Below are positions 1 to 7,157 of a DNA stretch of 18,734 bases, one piece after another. The DNA is taken from NCBI GenBank assembly GCA_944332505.1, contig CALVKC010000014.1:1-18734 (forward strand). Direction: 5' to 3'. Position 1 is the first letter of the stretch, and the number at the start of each line of letters is the position of its first letter. A model generated the notes under the pieces. The model was given only the letters and a program-made list of their open reading frames with translations, did not search any database and was not told the DNA's origin. The translations under genes and the position numbers were made by a program. The stretch comes from an uncultured Bacilli bacterium. Its GTDB lineage: Bacteria; Bacillota_I; Bacilli_A; RF39; UBA660.

Positions 1-37
1 TTAAATTCATACATGCTATATATTCAAATTTTGACAT
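1..37 (-). CDS. 5' end of a gene running off the left edge (partial)
   Basis: Only the first 12 codons are inside the window, reading MSKFEYIACMNL. The start is supported by a strong ribosome site, AAAGGAG, seven bases upstream of the ATG. The gene follows the hairpin that ends the 84-341 gene, with no new promoter between, so it is probably transcribed by read-through from the promoter at 353-382. Too little is visible to name a family. Confidence 0.7.
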   Translation of the reverse strand, partial: MSKFEYIACMNL

Positions 38-74
38 GTTTATTCTCCTTTCTTTTTATCTTTTATGTAAAAAT

Positions 75-99
75 AATAGAGCCTTAGTTAGACTCTATT
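75..99 (-). terminator. Stem-loop overlapping the stop codon of the 84-341 gene
   Basis: On the minus strand AATAGAGTC and GGCTCTATT pair over nine positions (one G-T) around a 7-nt loop, followed by a T-rich stretch. The TAA stop of the 84-341 gene lies in the loop. It could be an intrinsic terminator or a leaky attenuator, because a downstream gene with a good ribosome site begins at 37 without its own promoter. Confidence 0.7.
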
Positions 100-341
100 T
101 CATAATTAGCGGTTATTAATCCTGGATATAATTTATCAATTATATTAATAAATTTATCATAATTTTGAGCTGTGAATACGTTTGAATATATAGTTCCTTC
201 TTCGGTTACCATAAGAGCCTTGGCTTTATGTTCCTCACTCAATATGTAACCAATTCCGTTAATTCTACCAATTATGTACTCGTTTCCTCCAAATTTATGA
301 TCTCTCTTAATTAATGTATTTATGAAATACTTCTTTTCCAT
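84..341 (-). CDS. Small soluble phage protein of unknown function (85 aa)
   Basis: I do not recognise this protein. It has no membrane segment or signal peptide. It has a basic N-terminus (MEKKYFINTLIKRDHKFGG), a middle that looks like a short beta sheet, and a helical C-terminal part (NYDKFINIIDKLYPG). I chose the ATG at 341, which sits eight bases after AGGAG. An in-frame GTG at 348-350 abuts the ribosome site and is unlikely to be used. It is the first gene behind the conserved promoter at 353-382, and its stop codon falls in a hairpin loop. The leader around its start resembles that of the gene at 4589-4813. Confidence 0.8.
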   Translation of the reverse strand: MEKKYFINTLIKRDHKFGGNEYIIGRINGIGYILSEEHKAKALMVTEEGTIYSNVFTAQNYDKFINIIDKLYPGLITANYEIESN

Positions 342-352
342 ATAAACCACTC

Positions 353-382
353 CTTTCTATTATAGTGGTTGTTTTAACCGCG
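353..382 (-). promoter_or_regulatory. Conserved phage promoter, copy 1
   Basis: On the minus strand: CGCG at 382-379, a 14-nt spacer (GTTAAAACAACCAC), TATAAT at 364-359, then AGAAAGGAG. It starts two bases after the stop codon of the helicase gene and reads into the 84-341 gene. It matches eight other copies in spacing and sequence. Confidence 0.85.
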
Positions 383-383
383 A

Positions 384-1613
384 TTAATAATATCTATTAA
401 ACCATTTTGTTTCATTAAAATCTTTCTTTTCATTTAATGTTTTTGATATAGCTAAATCTATACCGCTTCTACTTTTTAGATGATAATAATATAAATCTTT
501 AAATGGTGTATTAAGTCTATCTATTCTTCCAGATGCTTGTTCCATAGTTTTATATGAATAGTTTTGACTATAAAATATAATTGTATCAGTATCTACACAA
601 TTCCAACCTTCAGCTCCTGCAGAATATTGTACTAAATATACCCATTTTTTTGTCTTTGGTATCTGCTCATGTTTATGTCCATTCCATTCTGCTATAGTTC
701 TATCATCTCCTAAATTAATAGTTCGTAATTTTTCTAATTCGTAATCAAAATTATAGAATATAATTGCTCTTGGAATATTTTCTAATAATTCTAATAACGA
801 TGCAAATCTATAATCAGAATCATTAACAACTCTTCTTAAAATATAACATAGAGACGATATTTGTTCTATTGGTTCGTTCATATACGGATTCCATCTAGTT
901 CTAGTAACATCTCTGTATAATGTTTTATCATAATTGACATAAACATTTTCATGATGAGATACTGTTTGACGCTTAAAGTCCATATCAATTAAAATCTCAT
1001 TTCTTAATTTAAGAAGTTTACCGGTTCCGACATATCTATCAATTTTAGGATATTTAGTAAACCTTGAATATATAACATGCTGACGTACAAAATCTGTTTT
1101 ATTTTTATAAAAACCATTCGCAATAAATACTGGCAAATAATCCATCCAATTATCACCAGGTGTAGCAGAAAGCATTATCCAATCATTATGTTTTGCTATT
1201 TTAATAAAAGTTTTAGCCCAAATTCCAGAACCGCAAGCTCTTTGCTCGTCAAATATAAAGAATTGATTTTCAATATTTGAATATTTTTTAATGTTATTCC
1301 AACTATCAACATAAATATAATTTCCATAACGTTTGTACTGTTTTTCATCAGTACTTAGCAAATATTTTGATAGTTCGCCTTCCCATTCTTTAGTATCACG
1401 TTTTCTAGCTGTTGTAATAATATATAAATCTTTTGGTCTAGGTTTAACTTTCATAGCTTTATATGTTGGAATCATGCTTCCGCCTTGTTCTTTATAATAA
1501 TAATATAAGCCAGTCCTAGATTTTCCAGAACCGACCCCACCATTTAATATACAACCATTATGCATTTTATTAACAGCATCAATTTGATAATCATATAAAA
1601 AATTTTTACTCAT
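384..1613 (-). CDS. Superfamily 2 (SNF2/DEAD-like) DNA helicase
   Basis: A 409-aa protein with the ordered motifs of an SF2 ATPase. These are a Q-like motif YDYQIDAV (8-14), Walker A GGVGSGKS (25-32), a DEAH-box equivalent FDEQR (121-125), the SAT motif LSATPGDN (148-155), motif V SAGAEGWN (331-338) and motif VI QASGRIDR (359-366). It is therefore an ATP-driven translocase or helicase, most like the small single-protein SF2 helicases in phage replication modules. DEQR is a divergent motif II, but the key D and E are kept. The start follows AAGGA, and the small membrane gene 1619-1789 ends five bases upstream. It probably works with the D5 helicase, primase and polymerase at 4.8-9 kb, in replication restart or recombination. 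Confidence 0.92.
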   Translation of the reverse strand: MSKNFLYDYQIDAVNKMHNGCILNGGVGSGKSRTGLYYYYKEQGGSMIPTYKAMKVKPRPKDLYIITTARKRDTKEWEGELSKYLLSTDEKQYKRYGNYIYVDSWNNIKKYSNIENQFFIFDEQRACGSGIWAKTFIKIAKHNDWIMLSATPGDNWMDYLPVFIANGFYKNKTDFVRQHVIYSRFTKYPKIDRYVGTGKLLKLRNEILIDMDFKRQTVSHHENVYVNYDKTLYRDVTRTRWNPYMNEPIEQISSLCYILRRVVNDSDYRFASLLELLENIPRAIIFYNFDYELEKLRTINLGDDRTIAEWNGHKHEQIPKTKKWVYLVQYSAGAEGWNCVDTDTIIFYSQNYSYKTMEQASGRIDRLNTPFKDLYYYHLKSRSGIDLAISKTLNEKKDFNETKWFNRYY

Positions 1614-1618
1614 AATTA

Positions 1619-1789
1619 CTAATCCTTATGACTAAATATACCTTTTAGTAATAATATTATTAACCATATTCCAGTGGCTATTGCAGAACTATATGACCAT
1701 CCAAAGCATAAACATATTAAAAATATAATGCCACAAGTTAATAGCCAACTAAGTATTAATGCTGCTAAAAATATCAATATTGCCAACAT
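1619..1789 (-). CDS. Small hydrophobic membrane protein (56 aa)
   Basis: Short gene starting MLAILIFLAALILSWLL and stopping at TAG just before the helicase start. It has two hydrophobic helices (about 2-28 and 36-50) separated by a short turn, and a short polar tail (GIFSHKD). The ATG lies seven bases after AAAGGAGG, and the gene fills the whole gap between 1802 and 1613. I recognise no family. The ribosome site, the tight fit between neighbours and the coherent hydrophobic profile support it as real. Confidence 0.75.
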   Translation of the reverse strand: MLAILIFLAALILSWLLTCGIIFLICLCFGWSYSSAIATGIWLIILLLKGIFSHKD

Positions 1790-1801
1790 AATAATCCTCC
1801 T

Positions 1802-2356
1802 TTATTCTTCGTTATTTATATTATTTCCTTTATCTATTTCTTCTTTTATTCTCTGTAAAATATCATCTACTCTGATTCGTGTATAGTCACTTATTTTAAT
1901 ATATTTAGAACGTGGTTTGTACCAATTAAATAACTCATTTAAATCTCCTTTTTCAACAGAAAAGCTCATCCAATCACAAATCATTTCAATAATATAATTA
2001 TCTGGCATATCTATTAAAATTTCACCTTCATCTGGATCGTCGTTATTAAGAATCCAATATTGCCAGTGATGAGGATTCATATGAATATGATGTAACCAAG
2101 CTCTTTGAAAATCATTAACCACTTCAGATGATCTATTACCATAAAAATAATTATCATAAGCATCATATTCTTTCTCTGACCATTTAGATCTATCATGTTC
2201 ATATCTTACCTGATGTTCAACTAATGCTTTAAATTCGTTTGTATCATTTTGGTCACCTCTATCAAAAATATCAGGAACATTATTAACTAACCAAACAAAT
2301 GCTGTATAAACATTATCGCGATGCATTTTTAAATATTCATCATACTTTTCGCTCAT
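1802..2356 (-). CDS. DUF5662 family phage protein
   Basis: A 184-aa protein with the pattern I associate with DUF5662. It shows an HxxD-type segment (YEHDRSKWSEKEYDAY), an aromatic stretch (NYFYG), the histidine-rich motif AWLHHIHMNPHHWQYW, then MPDNYIIEMICDWMSF. The repeated His and Asp residues suggest a metal-binding, HD-like hydrolase fold, but no activity is proven. The ATG at 2356 follows AAGGGAG and overlaps the previous stop codon as TAATG, so translation is probably coupled. A TTG 11 codons upstream lies inside the preceding gene and lacks a ribosome site. Its neighbour, a nucleoside-modifying-like protein, makes a role in nucleotide metabolism possible. Confidence 0.82.
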   Translation of the reverse strand: MSEKYDEYLKMHRDNVYTAFVWLVNNVPDIFDRGDQNDTNEFKALVEHQVRYEHDRSKWSEKEYDAYDNYFYGNRSSEVVNDFQRAWLHHIHMNPHHWQYWILNNDDPDEGEILIDMPDNYIIEMICDWMSFSVEKGDLNELFNWYKPRSKYIKISDYTRIRVDDILQRIKEEIDKGNNINNEE

Positions 2357-2553
2357 TAGATTCTCCCTTCTGCTCTTAATTTGTGCCAAGCACCTTTAAT
2401 TTTATTTGAGCCTAATTTTTTCTTTAACATTTGTCTCAATATTTTTCTACAATATATACCTTTTCTTTTATACTTTGTATAATCAACTTTTTGTCTTTTA
2501 TTAGCTTTTTCAGTTTCTTTTATTAATTTAGAATTATCTTCTTGAACACTCAT
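2356..2553 (-). CDS. Small basic protein of unknown function (65 aa)
   Basis: Unrecognised. The protein is very rich in lysine and arginine (for example KVDYTKYKRKGIYCRKI and RQMLKKKLGSNKIK), with no membrane segment, so nucleic-acid binding is conceivable but unproven. The ATG at 2553 follows GAGGAGG by nine bases. A TTG 12 codons earlier lies within the preceding gene. It starts right at the stop of the DUF4406 gene, and its own stop overlaps the start of the DUF5662 gene, so the three form a coupled cluster. Confidence 0.78.
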   Translation of the reverse strand: MSVQEDNSKLIKETEKANKRQKVDYTKYKRKGIYCRKILRQMLKKKLGSNKIKGAWHKLRAEGRI

Positions 2554-2554
2554 A

Positions 2555-2905
2555 TTATTTATCCTCCTCTGTAAAATGTACTTTATCAATATTAAATAAA
2601 TATCTATTTAAATTATATCGTTCAGCTGCTTGATTTTCTAACCAGCAGCCATTGTAATCTGTATCATAACCCATATCAATTCCAATAAAGAAATCAGCAT
2701 CAGCCATTCTTTTAATCGATTCACCAACATAATATAAACCTTCATTTTGTCCTTCTGGTGCACTTTCTTTAATATAAGAATCGATAACTTCAAAGTCTTC
2801 TTGTTCGAAGACTACTTTAGCCATTGCTAACATACTTTTTCTTAAATCATTTACCTCTTCGTCTGTTAAACCTTTCATAGGTAAACTAATAAATAATTTT
2901 TTCAT
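2555..2905 (-). CDS. DUF4406 / nucleoside 2-deoxyribosyltransferase-like protein
   Basis: A 116-aa protein that begins MKKLFISLPMKGLTDEEV and keeps the Rossmann-like layout of the deoxyribosyltransferase fold. It has a first strand FISLPM, a central IDSYIKE, then YVGESIKRMADADFFIGIDMG and a C-terminal GCWLENQAAERYNL containing the family glutamate. DUF4406 members are assigned to this fold. The usual inferred role is cleavage or exchange of the N-glycosidic bond of nucleosides or nucleotides, but the substrate here is unknown. The ribosome site is GGAGG. It may alter the deoxynucleotide pool during phage replication. Confidence 0.8.
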   Translation of the reverse strand: MKKLFISLPMKGLTDEEVNDLRKSMLAMAKVVFEQEDFEVIDSYIKESAPEGQNEGLYYVGESIKRMADADFFIGIDMGYDTDYNGCWLENQAAERYNLNRYLFNIDKVHFTEEDK

Positions 2906-2920
2906 AAATATAAATACCTC

Positions 2921-3061
2921 CTACATTCCTGCCGTAACTATTACTCCTATAAATAATAAGAATAAAAACATTACTATAACTTTAAATATAAATTTAGCTG
3001 CCCAGATTATTCCTATTATTAAAAACATTATCAAAAAACTTATTATCACATCTTTCGTCAT
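2921..3061 (-). CDS. Small membrane protein overlapping the upstream gene (46 aa)
   Basis: The reading frame starts at ATG 3061 as MTKDVIISFLIMFLIIGII and ends at TAG 2921. It has two hydrophobic helices (about 5-24 and 26-44). A ribosome site AGAGG lies nine to ten bases upstream. Its first 68 bases overlap the 3' end of the 2994-3437 gene in another frame. It fills what would otherwise be an empty gap before the DUF4406 gene, whose ribosome site directly follows its stop. The overlap is long for phage genes, so confidence is moderate. Confidence 0.5.
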   Translation of the reverse strand: MTKDVIISFLIMFLIIGIIWAAKFIFKVIVMFLFLLFIGVIVTAGM

Positions 3062-3437
3062 TTGCATCAATCCTCTCGTATTTTAGTTTAACTATTTCTA
3101 TTTGTGGTATTATTACATATTCTTCATCATATTTAGTTAAAGGTGAATCATCATATCCTCTATGATAATTATATAAAACTGGGATTCTAAATGTATTGAC
3201 GTTATTTACTCTACATGTTCCAACTTCTGTTAGTATTTTATTAATCCAATCTATTAATTTATTATTTTGTTTTAATAAATCTCCAGCATTTATTCTATCA
3301 GATTTTAAACAATCATATCTTAATTGTAATTCAGTCTTTTCATCTGAAACATCATTTAGTTGTCTAATTAGTTCTTTCTTTTCTTCTTCATATTGATGTA
3401 TCATTTTATTATACTTTTTCTTACTAACAAAAAACAT
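2994..3437 (-). CDS. Coiled-coil phage protein of unknown function (147 aa)
   Basis: Residues 5-65 form a charged heptad-like coiled coil (QYEEEKKELIRQLNDV, LQLRYDCLKSD). A mixed alpha/beta part follows (TFRIPVLYNYHRGYD, EEYVIIPQIEIVKLKYE) and then an Asn-rich tail (NVFNNRNNLGS). No known family was recognised. The ATG is nine bases after GGAGG. The bases from the ribosome site through the start, GGTAAACGCGAATGT, recur exactly at the start of the polymerase gene. The Asn-rich tail is the stretch overlapped by the 2921-3061 gene, so its composition may be a by-product of that frame. Confidence 0.78.
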   Translation of the reverse strand: MFFVSKKKYNKMIHQYEEEKKELIRQLNDVSDEKTELQLRYDCLKSDRINAGDLLKQNNKLIDWINKILTEVGTCRVNNVNTFRIPVLYNYHRGYDDSPLTKYDEEYVIIPQIEIVKLKYERIDANDERCDNKFFDNVFNNRNNLGS

Positions 3438-3462
3438 TCGCGTTTACCTCCTAAAATATAAA

Positions 3463-3789
3463 TTAAATATTAGGTAATGTAATACCTTCAATTTCAGCTC
3501 TAACTTCTAATTGTTTCATATATTGTTCCATAAAGTTCTTTTGATTCATTAAAACAATATTAGAACATTTTGGTTTAAATTCTAAAGTTCCAGCTTCTAA
3601 TTTAATAAGCATTTTCCTTAAATTATTATATCTAATTTTTAATTGCATCCATTCTGCTATGAATCTAGCTTTATAATCATCACTATTCATTAACCCAACA
3701 GTATTAGCTAATGTTATTTCGTCTAAATTTTCAATTATTTTTATTTTCTCTTCTAATGTTGTTGATTGTATATTTTCATTATTTTCCAT
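3463..3789 (-). CDS. Small helical phage protein, crAss001_48-like (108 aa)
   Basis: An all-helical, cytoplasmic protein. The central pattern VGLMNSDDYKARFIAEW, then LKIRYNNLRKMLIKLE, then a conserved-looking Cys segment (FKPKCSNIVLMNQ) and an MEQYMKQLEVRAEIEGI helix resembles short phage proteins annotated as crAss001_48-related. The function of that group is unknown. The family match is from memory, not a search. It follows the hairpin at 3825-3842 with its own AAAGGA ribosome site. Confidence 0.75.
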   Translation of the reverse strand: MENNENIQSTTLEEKIKIIENLDEITLANTVGLMNSDDYKARFIAEWMQLKIRYNNLRKMLIKLEAGTLEFKPKCSNIVLMNQKNFMEQYMKQLEVRAEIEGITLPNI

Positions 3790-3824
3790 ATTATCATTTC
3801 CTTTCTTTTTAAAAATATAAATAA

Positions 3825-3842
3825 GCCCGTCCGTAGACAGGC
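3825..3842 (-). terminator. Intrinsic terminator with a C(TACG)G tetraloop
   Basis: On the minus strand GCCTGTC pairs with GACGGGC (seven pairs, one T-G) around TACG, a UNCG-class tetraloop closed by C-G. It is followed by TTATTTATATTTTT. It lies eight bases after the stop of the 3851-4048 gene. It is the most stable-looking hairpin in the window and probably ends, or strongly reduces, transcription from the promoter at 4828-4857. Confidence 0.85.
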
Positions 3843-3850
3843 CCTAAAAA

Positions 3851-4048
3851 TTATTTCATCCTACTAAGAAAACCTTCTGGTATTAATTCTTTAGTAATGT
3901 TTACAATTGGTAATTGATCAATATTATTTACATCAATAGTAATCGAAATATTAGTTCTAGTTTTTTCATCACCAACTATACTTTCTGCATTATTAATTAT
4001 TGATTGTGCAGCTTCTTTTATTCTTAATACTGTTTCTTCTTTACTCAT
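3851..4048 (-). CDS. Small phage protein of unknown function (65 aa)
   Basis: Unrecognised. The first half is helical (EETVLRIKEAAQSIINNAESIV). The second half is strand-forming (TNISITIDVNNIDQLPIVNITKEL), ending in SRMK. No membrane segment. The ATG at 4048 follows GGAAAGGAG by five bases. A longer frame upstream runs through the end of the ssDNA-binding gene and has no ribosome site. It sits directly behind the ssDNA-binding gene (13-base gap) and before the terminator at 3825-3842, so the two are probably co-transcribed and it may be a replication accessory. Confidence 0.77.
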   Translation of the reverse strand: MSKEETVLRIKEAAQSIINNAESIVGDEKTRTNISITIDVNNIDQLPIVNITKELIPEGFLSRMK

Positions 4049-4061
4049 ATCTTCTCCTTTC

Positions 4062-4535
4062 CTAGAATGGTAATTCATCTTTTTGATATCTTGCAGCAAA
4101 TCTGTCAATATTTTGAATAACATTTAATGCTTGTAAATATGCACTTCTTCCTCTTTTTCCATTAACTTCCCAATCATATGGTCTAAGATCTACATCTACA
4201 CTCTTAATATCTACTTCGTCTAACATATCAATAGTATCTTCGTTTAATCTAGTAACTTTATCACCACTCACTAAATATATACCTGGTCCTCTATGATTAA
4301 ATTTTATTTTTACTGGCAAATACATAAATGGTGAATCACCATCTTCTCTTGGTGGTTTAATCTTTACAGACCACCCATCTTCAATTAATTTATTTGCAAT
4401 ATCCTCATCTGGAATAAGTACTGCAAAATTTCTATCACCTTCTCTATTGTATTTACTGCCTTGACCAGCAAAATTTCTAAATATAATTCTTGCATCTTCT
4501 ATTTGAAGAACACCCCTTACAAAATCAATTTTCAT
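4062..4535 (-). CDS. Probable phage single-stranded DNA-binding protein
   Basis: A 157-aa protein starting MKIDFVRGVLQIEDARIIF. It contains GSKYNREGDRNFAVLIPD, DGWSVKIKPP and VDLRPYDWEVNGKRG, and ends RYQKDELPF. I recall this family from replication modules of Firmicutes phages. Its strand-rich body fits an OB-like fold, and its acidic C-terminus ending in PF is like the protein-docking tip of bacterial SSB (DDDIPF-type). The likely job is coating ssDNA and recruiting replication proteins. Its place after the polymerase and behind the promoter at 4828-4857 agrees. Ribosome site AAAGGAG. ssDNA binding is inferred, not shown. Confidence 0.75.
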   Translation of the reverse strand: MKIDFVRGVLQIEDARIIFRNFAGQGSKYNREGDRNFAVLIPDEDIANKLIEDGWSVKIKPPREDGDSPFMYLPVKIKFNHRGPGIYLVSGDKVTRLNEDTIDMLDEVDIKSVDVDLRPYDWEVNGKRGRSAYLQALNVIQNIDRFAARYQKDELPF

Positions 4536-4582
4536 AATTTTTAAAACTCCTTTCTTTTTTATAACTCTTGAATAAAAAATTT

Positions 4583-4601
4583 AGAGTCTTATTCAGACTC
4601 T
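4583..4601 (-). terminator. Stem-loop holding the stop codon of the 4589-4813 gene
   Basis: AGAGTC and GACTCT pair around TGAATAA, followed by AAATTTTTTATT. The TAA stop of the upstream gene is in the loop. The stem is only six pairs, so it may act as an attenuator and let some transcription pass into the ssDNA-binding gene, which has no other visible promoter. Confidence 0.65.
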
Positions 4602-4813
4602 TTAATGTTATCTTGAAGTGCTTCTAAATTTGACTCCATTTGTTTAGCAAGTTTTTTAAATTTATGTTCTCTATATTTATTTCTTATACCCTCTACTGCT
4701 GATGCACCTAATTGAACTGTAACTCCAACAATTGCACCGGCCACAGCCATAAGTCCTAAATATTTTCCAGTGTTTAACTTACCATCTTGGTCATAAATTT
4801 CCATTTTTTTCAT
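4589..4813 (-). CDS. Small single-pass membrane protein (74 aa)
   Basis: A 17-residue N-terminal part (MKKMEIYDQDGKLNTGK) is followed by one membrane helix (about 18-42, GLMAVAGAIVGVTVQLGAS). A basic stretch (RNKYREHKFKK) and a helical acidic tail ending KESE complete it. The basic residues after the helix suggest the tail is cytoplasmic. No family recognised. The ATG at 4813 lies 11 bases after AGGAG. The in-frame GTG at 4820-4822 is too close to the ribosome site. First gene of the promoter at 4828-4857. Its stop is in a hairpin loop. Confidence 0.78.
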   Translation of the reverse strand: MKKMEIYDQDGKLNTGKYLGLMAVAGAIVGVTVQLGASAVEGIRNKYREHKFKKLAKQMESNLEALQDNIKESE

Positions 4814-4827
4814 ATAAATCACTTCTC

Positions 4828-4857
4828 CTTTCTATTATAGTGCTAGTTTATTACGCG
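4828..4857 (-). promoter_or_regulatory. Conserved phage promoter, copy 2
   Basis: Minus strand: CGCG at 4857-4854, 14-nt spacer TAATAAACTAGCAC, TATAAT at 4839-4834, AGAAAGGAG. The element lies across the end of the polymerase gene: its CGCG contains the last codon GCG and the spacer begins with the TAA stop. It drives the 4589-4813 gene and, past the hairpin, the ssDNA-binding gene. Confidence 0.87.
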
Positions 4858-7157
4858 TTTACATGTCCTCTAATATCATAGCCTATTTTACATTCGTGAT
4901 TTTGAAATTTTGGACAATCCCAACATGTTTCATATTTATTATCTCCACATGGAGGATATGGTTGTCTCTGAACAGGAGACATATCGTCAGAAACAAACCA
5001 TTCAAAATCTCCATATTTAGATATTGTATCGACTGCCTCATCTACCAATTTATTATAATATGATTTGTCGATAAATTTTTCATTAGAACCTCTTACTATT
5101 TCAGATTCTAACCATCTATATCCTTTTGAACCCGTAGCTGAATAATATTTACCATCTTTTTCTCTAACTAATAAACCACCACCATGTCCTGGAAGTATTG
5201 GACAGAAACTACCAACTTTACCGACAAAACGATAATCATGTCCTCTATCTATTAATGGCTGAAGTTCTTTCTTTGCTGAATTAAATTCTTCTTCAGATAT
5301 AAGATTTTTCTTATATTGAGATTCAAATCTTTGTAATTCTTTTTCGTATTGAGAAACATCTGGCAAATTCTCATTTAAATCCAAATATAAACTAGATGTA
5401 ACAGACTTGGTTTCACACATATCTTCAAAATTAATTGGTTCTTTACTAAATAATGTTTTAAACACATATGGTATTTGAAATTGTGTACCAGTTGCAGTCC
5501 ATTCACCATCTTTTTCTTTTGCAATATATACTGCATCATTTACTAGACACATCTTATCATATGTAGCCTCATGTTCAAATGTATATCCGTATTTCTTACC
5601 AAAATCCATAACGAATTGTATAATTTCCGGTGTTGCATTTGGTATTTTAATCGAATCGGTTTTAATATGAGCAACTGTAAATCCTCTTTCCTGCACTTCG
5701 TGTTTTAAATCTATCATGAACAAAGCTCCACGTTTCGCAACTATATTATCTTTATTTCTAATATCTCTAAAAGGATTATCAAAGTTTGCTGCTGTTAAAC
5801 CATAAACCGAATTTATAACTGTTTTCAACGAATTCGATAATTGTTTAGATGTAATTTCGCCACTCTTTACTTTTTCTACATAAGGCATTAATTTTCCATC
5901 CATAATATTTGCTAAATGATCCCAATCTTCATGTTTAATATAAACTCTTCCTTCAACTAAATCTCTAAATCGTTTAGTATAATATGGACCAAATAAGCAT
6001 TCAGCAATATCACTATGTGGATGCATTGACGCTACATCTAATAAAGCTACATTGCAATGTATACCTGGTTCAGCATAAACGTAACCACCTTCTCCGACTT
6101 CTTCTCCTCGATATGTAGAAACCCCATTTTCATATTTGTATCCAGGAAAATATGGAAGAAGTGATTTTGCTTTACCATGTTTTTGACTCATCATATCCGG
6201 ACAAGCTATTTTTAAAAATGATTCTACTTCTGGATCCAAATAATCAACCGGTTCTGCTAAATTTCTATAACAAAATTGACTTTGTGGATTTCTCTCATGT
6301 CCAAATATAATTTTTGTTGACAACGTATTTGTCGTATCATTAACTGACATACCTGCTAAATCAGCTAATATTTGTCTTGCCAACCAATCACCTGATAAAT
6401 AATCAAAAGCTGCTTCGGTTGCTATAACATCGTTATCACAATATTCTGCTACTTTAAGCCATAATTCTTCTGGTACTGGTTTATCCCATGGTAATCCTAA
6501 TTCGGCATGATGTATACCCATTTCTATCTCTAATTTCTTAAGAGATTTTTTATTACCAGCAGAAGCAAAGTCATAAATATCAGTATATGATAAATTATAA
6601 GCTTCACCGAAGAAAGCATTTCTTTCTCCATTTACTATTCTTTGAGATAAATTAAATAATTGCATATTATCATAACCCATTAATCTTGCATATAACATAT
6701 GATTATCATATCGTCTGCAGTTAAATCCCACTAATTTATATGGCATTAATTCTTCAATATCTTGTGGTGTTGGGTTAATCATTCTTACAACTTTATTCTT
6801 TTTACCTCTTTTCTTCCAATTAACTAAAAATAAGTTTGGAAATACTTCCACATCATAAAATATAATTTGATCTTTTTTACTATCAACTGGTTCTGATGGT
6901 TCATCAGATTTAAAATGCATTTGTTTAACCAACTTAATACAATAATCTGCTTGATTTGTACTATTAGCTGCAAATGCGTATATTTCGTTTTTCATATCAG
7001 AAACGTCATATTTCATACCTCTCTCATATGCATCTTCCAATATTTTGTAGATAAAGTCTACACTCGGCTTAGTTCCAGGATGAAATTCTTTTTCCATATT
7101 TCGTAATATCATCCTTCTTAAACCCTTTTCACTTTTTATTACATTCGCGTTTACCAT
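4851..7157 (-). CDS. Family-B DNA polymerase with 3'-5' exonuclease (internal start)
   Basis: A 768-aa replicative polymerase. The exonuclease domain shows Exo I FYDVEVFPN (D102, E104), Exo II GFNCRRYDNHM (N146, D151) and Exo III YCDNDVIAT (D241, D243). The polymerase domain shows motif A LLDVASMHPHS (D374), motif B LKTVINSVYG (K445, Y452) and motif C HIKTDSIKI (D501). Near the C-terminus four cysteines (C737, C745, C748, C756) could bind zinc. The N-terminus, including EFHPGTKPSVDFIYKILEDA, resembles the start of separately encoded phage polymerases I recall. The ATG at 7157 has a strong ribosome site AAAGGAG eight bases upstream. The frame is also open upstream through a PrimPol domain (see the 4851-7742 entry). 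Motif C has Lys where DTDS is usual. Confidence 0.9.
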   Translation of the reverse strand: MVNANVIKSEKGLRRMILRNMEKEFHPGTKPSVDFIYKILEDAYERGMKYDVSDMKNEIYAFAANSTNQADYCIKLVKQMHFKSDEPSEPVDSKKDQIIFYDVEVFPNLFLVNWKKRGKKNKVVRMINPTPQDIEELMPYKLVGFNCRRYDNHMLYARLMGYDNMQLFNLSQRIVNGERNAFFGEAYNLSYTDIYDFASAGNKKSLKKLEIEMGIHHAELGLPWDKPVPEELWLKVAEYCDNDVIATEAAFDYLSGDWLARQILADLAGMSVNDTTNTLSTKIIFGHERNPQSQFCYRNLAEPVDYLDPEVESFLKIACPDMMSQKHGKAKSLLPYFPGYKYENGVSTYRGEEVGEGGYVYAEPGIHCNVALLDVASMHPHSDIAECLFGPYYTKRFRDLVEGRVYIKHEDWDHLANIMDGKLMPYVEKVKSGEITSKQLSNSLKTVINSVYGLTAANFDNPFRDIRNKDNIVAKRGALFMIDLKHEVQERGFTVAHIKTDSIKIPNATPEIIQFVMDFGKKYGYTFEHEATYDKMCLVNDAVYIAKEKDGEWTATGTQFQIPYVFKTLFSKEPINFEDMCETKSVTSSLYLDLNENLPDVSQYEKELQRFESQYKKNLISEEEFNSAKKELQPLIDRGHDYRFVGKVGSFCPILPGHGGGLLVREKDGKYYSATGSKGYRWLESEIVRGSNEKFIDKSYYNKLVDEAVDTISKYGDFEWFVSDDMSPVQRQPYPPCGDNKYETCWDCPKFQNHECKIGYDIRGHVNA

